Origin: JABMRP01 sp964444795
GTDB lineage: Bacteria > Planctomycetota > Planctomycetia > Pirellulales > Thermoguttaceae
Direction of reading: 5' to 3'
Assembly (NCBI GenBank): GCA_964444795.1
Contig: CAYUIQ010000152.1
Span: 1 to 21,956 of the forward strand
DNA length: 21,956 nucleotides
Below, one piece after another: positions 1-7,801 of the stretch; within the stretch, counting starts at the first letter, position 1; each line of letters begins with the position of its first letter. Under the pieces are notes generated by a model. The model was not told the origin of the DNA. It saw nothing but the letters and a program-made list of their open reading frames with translations, and did no database searches. Made by a program: the position numbers and the translations under genes.

Positions 1-387
1 AACACCGACGGCGACTTCGAAGGCTGGGTCCCCAACGGTTACCTCAAGGCGGAGGTCCGCGGCGATCTGCTCGTCGGCACAACCACGGGCCACGACCCGA
101 TCCTACAGGGGCCCGGCGTTCGGATCGAAGCCGACCGGACGCGGCGCCTGATCATCCGCATGCGATCCGATACCGACGACCGGGCCCAATTGTTCTGGGC
201 GACCGCCACTTCCAGCGTGAGCGAGGGAAACAGCGTCCGGTTCCAAGTCGTCGGCGACGGGCAGTTCCACGACTACGAGCTGGACCTAAACCAGTCGCCC
301 CAGTGGCGCGGCCTGATCACCTCTCTCCGCTTCGATCCCGCGGGAAAGTCGGGCGTGAAGTTCGCCCTGGACGCCATTAGGTTCTGA
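1..387 (+). CDS. C-terminal fragment of secreted protein with beta-sandwich (CBM-like) domain
   Basis: The reading frame is open from base 1 and stops at TGA 385-387, so only the last 128 residues of a longer protein are visible; its start lies upstream of the window. The fragment opens with NTDGDFEGW and continues with alternating hydrophobic strands, a block reading AQLFWAT, a block FHDYELDL and an end LRFDPAG...FALDAIRF. This pattern is familiar as a roughly 130-residue jelly-roll module at the C-terminus of planctomycete and Bacteroidota secreted enzymes such as sulfatases and glycoside hydrolases, where it probably binds carbohydrate. The catalytic part is not in the window, so the gene's function cannot be stated. 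It converges on the cytochrome-like gene that ends at 443, leaving a 55-bp gap without a convincing terminator hairpin. The frame is certain; the domain role is inference. Confidence 0.8.
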   Translation, partial: NTDGDFEGWVPNGYLKAEVRGDLLVGTTTGHDPILQGPGVRIEADRTRRLIIRMRSDTDDRAQLFWATATSSVSEGNSVRFQVVGDGQFHDYELDLNQSPQWRGLITSLRFDPAGKSGVKFALDAIRF

Positions 388-442
388 GATCCGTGAAGGA
401 ATCCGGTGACGTGGCGGAATCGGAACGTGCTCAAGGCGATTT

Positions 443-1816
443 CTATTTCCAGTAGTCGGGCAAACCGCGCTTGGTGTCGCGTAGAATGTCGCGTATTGCG
501 GTTCGGTCTTCGCTGGATAGATGTGCGAACTCGTCGCTCTTGTCTTGCCCGGCCAGCACCTCCCACAATCGCCGATAGATAGCGTCCTTCACGACTTCCG
601 ACAGACCGTCAAACGCCTCGGAGTAGATCAGGTAGCTGCACGGATACCTAAAAAGACGGCTCTTCAAGTCGAACTTACGAAGCGATCGGCCTTGGCTGTC
701 GCGCGGACCGCGAGCCGCGAACTCCCGGGCAAACTGGGACGTGCCTTGAATCGGGTCCGTCAGCCTGACTTCCCCGCCGAACAGCATGTACTGAACAACC
801 CGCTCGGCCGCACTGGCGACACGCCGCTTCGTCGACTCGGAGCGGTAGTCGGCAGGACGTTCCAACATCTCGTTCATCACGCCCTGATCGCGCAAAGCGA
901 GCCGGGTGCGGAAGTTGGCTTGCGTGATCCGGTTATGCATGCTTGTTTGGTGTTCCAGCACCATCAGGGCGACGATGTCGCTGTGGGGCGTCAAGTACGA
1001 CGCCGTTTCGAATCGGGTTGCGAGGTCCGTGATATTGGCCCCCTTGTCCATGTCCAGACGTTGCGGATCATCCGACTGGCGCACCAGCAGATTGCCCAAA
1101 TGCCGCTGTGCCCCGTGGCTGCCGGTCACATACCAGCCGCCCCAACGCTCCTTAAGTGGACTCGTGTGATCGGTCAGAAACGTGCCCGCGCTGAGAATCA
1201 ACTGCCCGTCGGGAGCTGGGTAAACCGATCGCACCATGTGCCCGGGCACGCCGCGAGTGAGCGACGAGCCGTGGCATTGGAGGCATGTATCGGTTTGCCG
1301 CACGAACTTGGGCTCCGCCGAGTCTCGCTGGCTGAGCGTGTAGAAGTTCGCGCCCAAGTTGGGGTCCACGGCGGAGAACTCCATCACGTCTCCCCCTGGA
1401 ACCCAGCCTATGTAGACGTCGTCGCCAAAGTATAGCGCGCGAGGCGACCGTGGCGAGATTCGCTTGAGTTGAAAACTCGTCTTGGAGAAGACCAACGATT
1501 GAGCCGAGGCAGGAACGTCAAGGTGCTGGAGCAGGGATTTCAGGTATCCGAAGCGAGGATCGTACCGTAAGGTGACCTCGCCGGCGTCGAGCTTCTTCTG
1601 CAGGCGCGAAATCGGATCGTTCACGGGCGCCGTGTTATAGTTAATCGGCGCTTCCTCAAATGAGATCTGTCCCATCGCGGGCGAGCACAAGGCCAGCGAG
1701 GTCAAGACCGCCAGTGCCAATGACCCGCTCAACCGACGCTCGCGGTTCGCCGGTTCCGGTTGGCTGCGCGGATCATTGCCTCGGCCCCGTGCTGGGGGCA
1801 TCAGTCGCGACTTCAT
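443..1816 (-). CDS. Secreted monohaem cytochrome c-like protein of unknown function
   Basis: This 457-residue protein has one haem c attachment motif, CLQCH at residues 178-182, followed by a conserved-looking block containing GVPGHMVRSVYP and SAGTFLTDHTSP and then ERWGGWYVTG. I recognise the pattern from unnamed planctomycete proteins but know no assigned role. The N-terminus has a basic region and a hydrophobic stretch (about residues 29-48) ending near AMGQ, which fits Sec export to the periplasm, where c-type haem is attached. The frame remains open upstream to 2050, but ATG at 1816 is chosen because GAGGA lies just upstream and because the signal peptide then sits at the N-terminus. A sigma70-like promoter candidate precedes it at 1863-1891. 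The gene is divergent from the PSD1 cytochrome gene, so both may serve the same electron-transfer process (inference). Only one CxxCH in 457 residues means most of the protein is not haem-binding. Confidence 0.85.
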   Translation of the reverse strand: MKSRLMPPARGRGNDPRSQPEPANRERRLSGSLALAVLTSLALCSPAMGQISFEEAPINYNTAPVNDPISRLQKKLDAGEVTLRYDPRFGYLKSLLQHLDVPASAQSLVFSKTSFQLKRISPRSPRALYFGDDVYIGWVPGGDVMEFSAVDPNLGANFYTLSQRDSAEPKFVRQTDTCLQCHGSSLTRGVPGHMVRSVYPAPDGQLILSAGTFLTDHTSPLKERWGGWYVTGSHGAQRHLGNLLVRQSDDPQRLDMDKGANITDLATRFETASYLTPHSDIVALMVLEHQTSMHNRITQANFRTRLALRDQGVMNEMLERPADYRSESTKRRVASAAERVVQYMLFGGEVRLTDPIQGTSQFAREFAARGPRDSQGRSLRKFDLKSRLFRYPCSYLIYSEAFDGLSEVVKDAIYRRLWEVLAGQDKSDEFAHLSSEDRTAIRDILRDTKRGLPDYWK

Positions 1817-1862
1817 GACTTCGTCCTCGCGGTAGGTTTCCCGAGCACCTCGACGGTCGTTC

Positions 1863-1891
1863 ATGGTATCGGGGGTGCGTCTGGGCGTCAA
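1863..1891 (-). promoter_or_regulatory. Sigma70-like promoter candidate for the cytochrome-like gene
   Basis: On the minus strand there is TTGACG (5 of 6 to the -35 consensus, plus-strand positions 1886-1891), a 17-nt spacer, then TACCAT (4 of 6 to the -10 consensus, positions 1863-1868). A transcript would start near 1856 and give a leader of about 40 nt to the ATG at 1816. Spacing and position fit; no experimental support is visible. Confidence 0.45.
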
Positions 1892-2095
1892 TTGTGCCGA
1901 GCGGCCGGTTCGGTGCGACACGGCTTTTAGGTGGCGACCCCGTTTGGCTTCTCGACCAGATTGTCCGGCTCGCGCGGCCGCTGGATACGAGAAGGAAAGC
2001 ACGTTTGCCACAAGTGTCGAGGAACAACGGCGCGGTTTCTCGGAATTCATTCGAACCAGGGCACCGCCGATTTTCCAGGGCCGCGGATAAGAATT

Positions 2096-2299
2096 ATGGC
2101 AAAGAAGGCACTCACGCGATGGACCCAGCCTCGCGATGCCTCGATAATCAATATGGTGGATTTCTTCGTGGAGAGCCTGTCAACCCAACGGTTGAATATC
2201 GGATGCGTGCTACGAGACACGAAAGGAAGCGCCTTTCCCGCCATTGGACGCGGGACGAGGCGGGGGTATCGTGTCACTCGGTCAGGGGAGGGCTGCTGA
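2096..2299 (+). CDS. Doubtful 67-aa basic ORF overlapping the PSD1 start
   Basis: An ATG at 2096 opens a 67-residue frame beginning MAKKALTRW, rich in Arg and Lys, ending at TGA 2297-2299, whose last base is the first base of the PSD1 ATG (TGATG). Such an overlap is what translational coupling of a leader peptide would look like. However, only a weak GGAT lies upstream as a ribosome site, I recognise no family, and the same frame is also open upstream of this ATG, as random GC-rich frames often are. I consider it more likely spurious than real. Confidence 0.15.
   Translation: MAKKALTRWTQPRDASIINMVDFFVESLSTQRLNIGCVLRDTKGSAFPAIGRGTRRGYRVTRSGEGC
2120..2148 (+). promoter_or_regulatory. Possible sigma70-like promoter for the PSD1-DUF1501 operon
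   Basis: TGGACC (4 of 6 to the -35 consensus) at 2120-2125 is followed after 17 nt by GATAAT (5 of 6 to the -10 consensus) at 2143-2148. A start near 2155 would give a leader of about 145 nt before the ATG at 2299. The match is moderate, and it lies inside the short frame 2096-2299, so at most one of the two readings is likely to be right. Confidence 0.25.
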
Positions 2300-4665
2300 T
2301 GGCTGGTGTCTTGCGATTCGTCCTACTCGGCTTCGTTCTCCTGTTGACCGCGATCGGTGTGGTTCGTGCCGTCGAGCCTGCCGAAGCGAAGGTCGATTTC
2401 AACCGCGACATCCGGCCGCTGTTGTCGGATCGCTGTCTTCATTGCCATGGCCTGGACAAGAAACAGCGTAAGGGAAGGCTGCGACTTGACCAACGAGAGT
2501 TCGCCTTGGAGGAGGCGGACTCGGGCTTTGCCGCGATCGTACCGGGTGATGCCGACGAGAGCGAACTGATGCTGCGACTGCTCGAAACCGACGAAACGAT
2601 GCGCATGCCGCCGAAGTCTTACGGCAAGGAGCGGTTCACGCCCGAGCAAGTTGCCCTGTTTGCCCGTTGGATCAACCAAGGGGCCGAGTATGAGCCGCAC
2701 TGGGCGTTCAAACCGCTGGCGCGCCCTGAACCGCCGAAGCTTAAGGACGCGAACTACTCCGAGCATCCGATCGACCGGATTGTGCTCGCGCGGCTGGAGC
2801 AGCAAGGGATCGCGCCTTCGCCCGAGGCGGACCGCGTGACGCTGATCCGACGGCTCGCGTTCGATTTGACCGGTTTGCCGCCGACGCAGGAGGAAGTGCG
2901 GCAGTTTGTCGACGACTCGCGCGAAGACGCCTACCCGCGGTTGGCCGATCGATTGCTCGCCTCGTCCCATTACGGCGAACGCATGGCGATCTTCTGGCTC
3001 GATCTGGTGCGCTATGCCGATACGGTTGGATTCCACGGCGATCAGCCGATCACGTATTGGCCCTATCGCGACTATGTGATCGACGCCTTCAACGCGAATC
3101 TTCCCTTCGACCAGTTCACCCGCGAGCAGTTGGCCGGGGACCTGTTGCCGAATGCGACCTTGCGGCAGAAGATCGCGGCGAGCTATAACCGTCTGGGGAT
3201 GATGACGGCCGAGGGTGGGGCGCAGCCAAAGGAATACCTGGCGATCTACGCGGCCGATCGCGTGCGCAACCTTTCGGGCGCTTGGCTGGGAGCGACGGTC
3301 CAGTGCGCGCAATGCCACGATCACAAGTTCGATCCTTTCACGGCGAGCGACTTCTACTCGATCAGCGCCTTCTTCGCCGACGTGAAGGAGAGAGGTTTCT
3401 ACGGCGGCGCCCATTCCAACGGCCAATGGGGCGAGATGATGCCCGTTCCCAGCGCCGAGCAAGACAAGCAGTTGCAGCAACTCGCCGAGAAGGTCGCCGG
3501 CCTCGAAAAACAGGAAGCCGAGCCGAGTTCCGAACTGGACGCCGCGCGGAAAGAACTGGCCGAACTGCAAAAGACGCTGGTGAAGATGCCGGCCACCGTG
3601 GCCGTCACGCCGCGCGAGATTCGCCTCTTGCCGCGGGGGAATTGGATGGACGAGTCGGGGCCGGTCATGCAGCCCAGCGTTCCGGCCTTCTTAGCCAAGC
3701 TTGACACGGAGCAGCGGCGGGCGACGCGGCTCGACCTGGCCGATTGGGTCACCGCCGCCGACAACCCGCTGACCTCGCGGACGCTGGTCAACCGCATCTG
3801 GAAACTCTTCTTTGGCCAGGGGATTTGCCGTTCGCCCGATAATCTGGGGACGCAGGGTGAGTTGCCCTCGCATCCCGAACTGATCGACCACTTGGCACTC
3901 GACCTGATCGCCAGCGGTTGGGACATGAAACAGTTGGTCCGCTCGATTGTTCTTTCGCGCACCTATCGGCAGTCGTCGCAGCCGCGGCCCGAGTTGGCCG
4001 AAGTTGATCCCGAGAATCGGCTTCTCGCCCGCCAATCCCGGTATCGCCTCGACGCCGAGTTGGTGCGCGACAATGCCCTGGCCACCAGCGGACTGCTTAC
4101 GTCGACCGTCGGCGGGCCGAGTGTCAAGCCGTATCAACCGGCCGGCTATTATGCCCAACTCAACTTCCCCACGCGAACGTACAGGGCTGATCGCGGCGAG
4201 AAGCAGTATCGTCGTGGGCTCTACAGCCATTGGCAGCGCACCTTCCTGCACCCCATGCTCAGGGCGTTCGACGCACCGACGCGCGAGCAGGGCTCGGCGC
4301 AAAGGACCCGTTCCAACACGCCGTTGCAGGCGCTGGTACTATTGAACGATCCGAGTTTCGTGGAAGCGGCCCGGGCGCTTGCCGAACGGATCGTGCGCGA
4401 AGGGGGCGACGACGACGCGGCGCGCATCGATTGGGCTTATCGCCAGGTCGTTTCCCGCGACCCGCAAAGCGAGGTTGCCGCCATCCTCGCCGAGATCCGG
4501 CAGAAACATCTGGCCCATTTTCAAGCCGACCCCGAGGCGGCGAAGGAACTCGCCCAGATCGGTGACCGAGCGGCGCCCGGCGACATCGAACCGGCCGAAT
4601 TGGCCGCCTGGACCTCGGTGGCTCGCGTACTTCTGAACATGCACGAAACGATTACCCGCTATTGA
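2299..4665 (+). CDS. PSD1 and planctomycete cytochrome C domain-containing protein (DUF1549/DUF1553)
   Basis: This 788-residue exported protein has the planctomycete three-domain order. A signal peptide covers residues 1-24. The PSCyt1 cytochrome domain follows, with CLHCH at 46-50 after the typical FNRDIRPLLSDRC. The DUF1549 domain (about 150-355) ends in CAQCHDHKFDP with a second CxxCH at 336-340, and the DUF1553/PSD1 domain (about 465-745) includes TSRTLVNRIWKLFFGQG. It ends in VLLNMHETITRY, close to the usual family ending. Between DUF1549 and DUF1553 lies a short Gln/Glu/Lys-rich, probably coiled-coil stretch (about 390-425) rather than the LamG insert some relatives carry, which explains the modest length. 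ATG 2299 is chosen because AGGGGAGGG precedes it and the signal peptide starts there. The DUF1501 gene follows after about 50 nt, the normal partner. The family is very common in planctomycetes but its reaction is not established; two haem sites suggest electron transfer. Confidence 0.95.
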   Translation: MAGVLRFVLLGFVLLLTAIGVVRAVEPAEAKVDFNRDIRPLLSDRCLHCHGLDKKQRKGRLRLDQREFALEEADSGFAAIVPGDADESELMLRLLETDETMRMPPKSYGKERFTPEQVALFARWINQGAEYEPHWAFKPLARPEPPKLKDANYSEHPIDRIVLARLEQQGIAPSPEADRVTLIRRLAFDLTGLPPTQEEVRQFVDDSREDAYPRLADRLLASSHYGERMAIFWLDLVRYADTVGFHGDQPITYWPYRDYVIDAFNANLPFDQFTREQLAGDLLPNATLRQKIAASYNRLGMMTAEGGAQPKEYLAIYAADRVRNLSGAWLGATVQCAQCHDHKFDPFTASDFYSISAFFADVKERGFYGGAHSNGQWGEMMPVPSAEQDKQLQQLAEKVAGLEKQEAEPSSELDAARKELAELQKTLVKMPATVAVTPREIRLLPRGNWMDESGPVMQPSVPAFLAKLDTEQRRATRLDLADWVTAADNPLTSRTLVNRIWKLFFGQGICRSPDNLGTQGELPSHPELIDHLALDLIASGWDMKQLVRSIVLSRTYRQSSQPRPELAEVDPENRLLARQSRYRLDAELVRDNALATSGLLTSTVGGPSVKPYQPAGYYAQLNFPTRTYRADRGEKQYRRGLYSHWQRTFLHPMLRAFDAPTREQGSAQRTRSNTPLQALVLLNDPSFVEAARALAERIVREGGDDDAARIDWAYRQVVSRDPQSEVAAILAEIRQKHLAHFQADPEAAKELAQIGDRAAPGDIEPAELAAWTSVARVLLNMHETITRY

Positions 4666-4717
4666 GCCGCAGTGGCGGCCGAACAACGATTCATCGAATC
4701 CTCAAGGGCATCGCGTG

Positions 4718-6151
4718 ATGGACCCATTTCAGCAGATGCAAACGCGCCTGTCGCGACGGACATTTCTTTCGGCCGGCACGGTTTCGATCGGCGCCGCGGC
4801 ACTTGCCTCGCTACTGGGACCGTCGAGCAGCGCCGAGGAAAAGATGGCCAACCAGCGGTGGCGGGGCGTGATCAATCCGCCGCACCATCCGCCACGAGCT
4901 CGGCGGGTAATCCATCTCTGCATGGCGGGCGGAGCGTCGCATCTGGAAACGTTCGACCCGAAGCCCGAGTTGGCAAAACTGGACGGCAAGCCGATGCCCG
5001 AGTCGTTTACCAAGGGCCAGCCCATCGCGCAGTTGCAGAACAAAAAGCTCACTTGTTTCGCGCCTCAATTCCCGTTCGTCAAGTCGGGAGACTCGGGGCA
5101 GGAGATCGCCTCGCCCTTTCCGCATCTGCAAAGCGTAGCCGACGAACTGTGTATCATCCGTTCGGTGCGGACCGAGCAGATCAACCACGATCCGGCCCAT
5201 GCCTACTTCAACACCGGCCGGGCCATCGCCGGCTTGCCGAGTATGGGATCTTGGGTGCTCTACGGTTTGGGCGCCGAGGCGGACGACCTGCCCGGCTTCA
5301 TCGTTTTGACCAGCAAGGGGGGCGGCCAATCGCAACCGATCGCCGCCCGGCAGTGGCATAACGGATTCCTGCCCAGTCGCTTTCAAGGCGTGCAGTTCAA
5401 CTCCAGCGGCGATCCGGTACACTACGTCCACAATCCTCGCGGCGTCGGCGATGCACAGCAGCGCGACGTGATCGATGCGGTATCGCGCATCAACTCGCTG
5501 CACGATACTCGGCTGCACGATCCGGAAAGCTCGGCCCGCACCAGCCAGTACGAACTCGCCTTCCGCATGCAGGATTCCATTCCCAAGCTGATGGACGTGA
5601 GCAACGAATCGCAGAAGACCCTCGACGCGTACGGGGCGAAGCCGGGTGACGGCTCGTATGCCAGCAATTGCCTTTTCGCCCGGCGGCTGGCCGAGCAGGG
5701 CGTACGCTTCATCCAGCTCTACCATCGCGGCTGGGATCATCATGGGGGGATCAAAAACGGCATTCAAACGGTCGCCAAGCTGGTCGATCAGCCGACCGCC
5801 GCGCTGATCAACGACCTCAAGCAGCGCGACATGCTCAAGGACACGTTGCTCGTTTGGAGCAGCGAATTCGGCCGCACGCCGATGGCCCAGGGCAACGGCC
5901 GGGACCATCATATCCGGGGTTTTTCGATCTGGTTGGCCGGTGGCGGAATCCGCAGCGGCATGAACTACGGGGCGACCGACGAATTGGGTTACAATGCCGT
6001 GGAAGACATCTTCCACGTACGCGACTTCCACGCCACGATGCTCCATCTCCTGGGCATCGACCACAAGCGGTTCACTTACCCTTTCCAAGGACTCGATCTG
6101 GGCCTGACCGGTGTGGAGCCGTCGCGCGTGGTGCATGAGATCCTGGCGTAG
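4718..6151 (+). CDS. DUF1501 domain-containing protein, Tat-exported
   Basis: This is a 477-residue protein of the DUF1501 family, which is related to the alkaline phosphatase/sulfatase fold. A twin-arginine signal is clear: SRRTFLSAG at residues 12-20, followed by a hydrophobic Ala/Leu region. Family motifs are visible: MAGGASHLETFDPKP near residue 70, WDHHGG at 339, SSEFGRTP around 381-388 and GRDHH at 394-398; the His and Asp residues are probable metal ligands. The ATG at 4718 is directly preceded by GTG (4715), which could also start; AAGGG at 4704-4708 serves either. The gene lies 52 nt after the PSD1 gene, the usual planctomycete pairing, and is presumably co-transcribed with it. No catalytic Cys of the sulfatase type is present, so it should not be called a sulfatase. 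Its biochemical function is not established. Confidence 0.93.
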   Translation: MDPFQQMQTRLSRRTFLSAGTVSIGAAALASLLGPSSSAEEKMANQRWRGVINPPHHPPRARRVIHLCMAGGASHLETFDPKPELAKLDGKPMPESFTKGQPIAQLQNKKLTCFAPQFPFVKSGDSGQEIASPFPHLQSVADELCIIRSVRTEQINHDPAHAYFNTGRAIAGLPSMGSWVLYGLGAEADDLPGFIVLTSKGGGQSQPIAARQWHNGFLPSRFQGVQFNSSGDPVHYVHNPRGVGDAQQRDVIDAVSRINSLHDTRLHDPESSARTSQYELAFRMQDSIPKLMDVSNESQKTLDAYGAKPGDGSYASNCLFARRLAEQGVRFIQLYHRGWDHHGGIKNGIQTVAKLVDQPTAALINDLKQRDMLKDTLLVWSSEFGRTPMAQGNGRDHHIRGFSIWLAGGGIRSGMNYGATDELGYNAVEDIFHVRDFHATMLHLLGIDHKRFTYPFQGLDLGLTGVEPSRVVHEILA

Positions 6152-6453
6152 CGGACGTTGTCGCGTGCGGCTTTCGACGATCAATGGTCGACCGTCGCTT
6201 ATCGCTGCTTATCCGATTTACCCAGTCGTCCCCTCGGATGCGTCGAATTCCCGAGAGATTCTGACGTGGCGGTTTCCAGAGGACTCCCCCAAGGCGGATT
6301 GCCGACCTTGAAGGCTCGTGGGAAGACAAGACTGATTACATCCGTACCGCCAGGTCACCGCCTCGCGGTTCCGCGTCGGCCGCAACCTCGGCGTCATGAA
6401 CCCGGCCACCGACATTCTCCGCGGGGCGAACCGCAACATGGTAGCCGTCGGCT
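6152..6453. other. Convergent intergenic region with possible gene remnant
   Basis: This 302-bp gap lies between the DUF1501 gene and the 3' end of the Gfo/Idh/MocA gene. No clear terminator hairpin with a T-tract is seen on either strand; GGTCGACC at 6187-6194 is only a short palindrome. In the frame starting after the stop at 6333-6335, the plus strand reads codon-like from about 6336 onward, with RVGRNLG, then RGANRN and VGFR. This loosely recalls the C-terminus of formylglycine-generating-enzyme (FGE-sulfatase) domains. No start codon with a ribosome site and no complete domain is present. Confidence 0.35.
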
Positions 6454-7749
6454 TCAGACGTCCAGCGTGTACCCCTTACGGTAATTCGGTTTGATGATCG
6501 CCTCCAGGCCCTTGACGTTCTTGGCCTTCATATTGGCGGCGTCCCACTCCACCTTCTCACCCGACCACACCGCCAGATTCCCCAGCAGCATCGTCTCGGT
6601 CAACGGGCCGGCGTAGTCGGGAAAGTTCGACATCGCCTGCTCGCCGCCCCTGATGGCGCGAATCCACTCCTGGAAATGACCGGGTGAATGTGGAAAGTCG
6701 ACGTCCACGGGCTCGCCGCCGTCGAGAAGCTGATTGTTCAGCAGGATCCCCTTGTCGCCGATGGCGAGTGAACCGCCCTTGGGCGATGGATCGCGCTGGC
6801 CGAGCAACTCCTTCGGCGGGAGTTTGCCGCCGTCGTACCAGACAAGTTTCACGGCGGGACGCGTGGCGGTCGCGGCGAATTCGAAAGTGATGATCGACCA
6901 CTCGGGAAAGCTGTCCTTGTTGTGTCCCGACGTTTCGGCCGCGGCCGAGATCGGGTTTCGCAGATCAAGGCCCATGAACGGCATGCTCACGACATGACAA
7001 GCGATATCCCCCAGCGCTCCAGTTCCGAAATCCCACCAGCCTCGCCACACGAACGGGTGATATCCACGGGCATAAGGCCGCTGGGGCGCAACGCCGAGCC
7101 AAAGATCCCACGGAAGATGCGCCGGCGGTGTGCTCGGCGTCGGCCGAGCGACTCCCTGTGGCCACCAGCCTTTGGCCCGATCAGTCCAGATGTGCAACTC
7201 CTGGACCCTGCCGATCGCCCCATTCTTGAGCCAATGGGCGGATCGCCGAAGCGAGTCACCGGCCGTGCCCTGATTCCCCATTTGCGTGGCGACCTTGTTC
7301 TCACGGGCCACCTGGCCAACCAGGCGTGCTTCGTAGATCGTTCGGGTCAGCGGTTTCTGACAGAAGCAGTGAATGCCCATGCGCATGGCCATAAGCGATG
7401 CCGGCGCATGCATGTGATCGGGTGTGCTGACCGTCACCGCGTCGATGGAACCGCCCATTTCATCCAGCATGTTGCGGAAGTCGGTGTAGCCTTTGGCCTT
7501 GGGATATCGCTTCAGCGCGCCGGCCAGGCGGTTCTTGTCGGCGTCGCAGACGGCCACCATGTCGCCGTGACTGGCCGCGTCGCCCGAGTCGCTGCTGCCT
7601 TTGCCGCCGATCCCGATGCTGGCCATGGCGAGCCGTTCGTTGGGCGAGTCCTGCGCGCGAGATGAAGCACCTCCGGCAATCCAGAACCCGGCGGCGCCGG
7701 CCGCCTTGAGAAAATGCCGCCGGTTCGTACGATCCGTGATCTTCAACAT
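6454..7749 (-). CDS. Gfo/Idh/MocA family oxidoreductase, Tat-exported
   Basis: This 431-residue NAD(P)-dependent oxidoreductase starts with a twin-arginine signal (NRRHFLKAAG, residues 9-18) and a hydrophobic region ending near residue 32. The Rossmann nucleotide-binding part includes GIGGKG at 46-51, VAVCDAD around 65-71 and STPDHMH at 108-114. The usual EKP motif appears as CQKP at 130-133, a common planctomycete form that keeps the catalytic Lys. The C-terminal sugar-binding half contains WDFGTGALGDIACH (to residue 252), the typical family block. Exported members such as glucose-fructose oxidoreductase carry tightly bound cofactor and oxidise sugars in the periplasm. The DUF1080 gene lies 52 nt upstream on the same strand, a pairing that fits 3-keto-sugar formation and cleavage (inference). 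The start at 7749 has no strong ribosome site but places the Tat signal correctly. The exact substrate cannot be read from sequence. Confidence 0.93.
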   Translation of the reverse strand: MLKITDRTNRRHFLKAAGAAGFWIAGGASSRAQDSPNERLAMASIGIGGKGSSDSGDAASHGDMVAVCDADKNRLAGALKRYPKAKGYTDFRNMLDEMGGSIDAVTVSTPDHMHAPASLMAMRMGIHCFCQKPLTRTIYEARLVGQVARENKVATQMGNQGTAGDSLRRSAHWLKNGAIGRVQELHIWTDRAKGWWPQGVARPTPSTPPAHLPWDLWLGVAPQRPYARGYHPFVWRGWWDFGTGALGDIACHVVSMPFMGLDLRNPISAAAETSGHNKDSFPEWSIITFEFAATATRPAVKLVWYDGGKLPPKELLGQRDPSPKGGSLAIGDKGILLNNQLLDGGEPVDVDFPHSPGHFQEWIRAIRGGEQAMSNFPDYAGPLTETMLLGNLAVWSGEKVEWDAANMKAKNVKGLEAIIKPNYRKGYTLDV

Positions 7750-7801
7750 AGCGTTTCGCTTTCTGGTAGATAGCTACACGGGGTCTGGACAATCGATCGC
7801 A

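Larger units (their letters stand above)
1817..2298. other. Divergent intergenic region between cytochrome-like and PSD1 genes
   Basis: This 482-bp region separates two divergently transcribed haem-protein genes. It holds a good minus-strand promoter candidate (1863-1891), a weaker plus-strand candidate (2120-2148) and one short plus-strand frame (2096-2299) that ends on the PSD1 start codon. Frames of both flanking genes run open into it, but neither extension has a ribosome site or a signal peptide at its start. I see no repeat or RNA gene in it. Confidence 0.6.

Noticed and set aside
388..442. Terminator between the first fragment and the cytochrome-like gene
   Set aside because: The similar GAATCCG and CGGAATC words are not reverse complements, and there is no T-tract, so no hairpin terminator is supported.
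521..1435. 304-residue plus-strand open frame opposite the cytochrome-like gene
   Set aside because: The minus strand carries the CxxCH motif, a signal peptide, a promoter candidate and a ribosome site; the plus frame has none of these.
1817..2050. N-terminal extension of the cytochrome-like protein to 2050
   Set aside because: The extension would bury the signal peptide about 100 residues inside, and the ribosome site and promoter candidate both favour ATG 1816.
4718..6151. Calling the DUF1501 protein a sulfatase
   Set aside because: It shares the superfamily fold but lacks the CxPxR formylglycine motif found in the three true sulfatases of this window.
4811..6184. 457-residue minus-strand open frame opposite DUF1501
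   Set aside because: The plus strand encodes clear DUF1501 motifs and a Tat signal; the antisense product is compositionally biased and unrecognisable.
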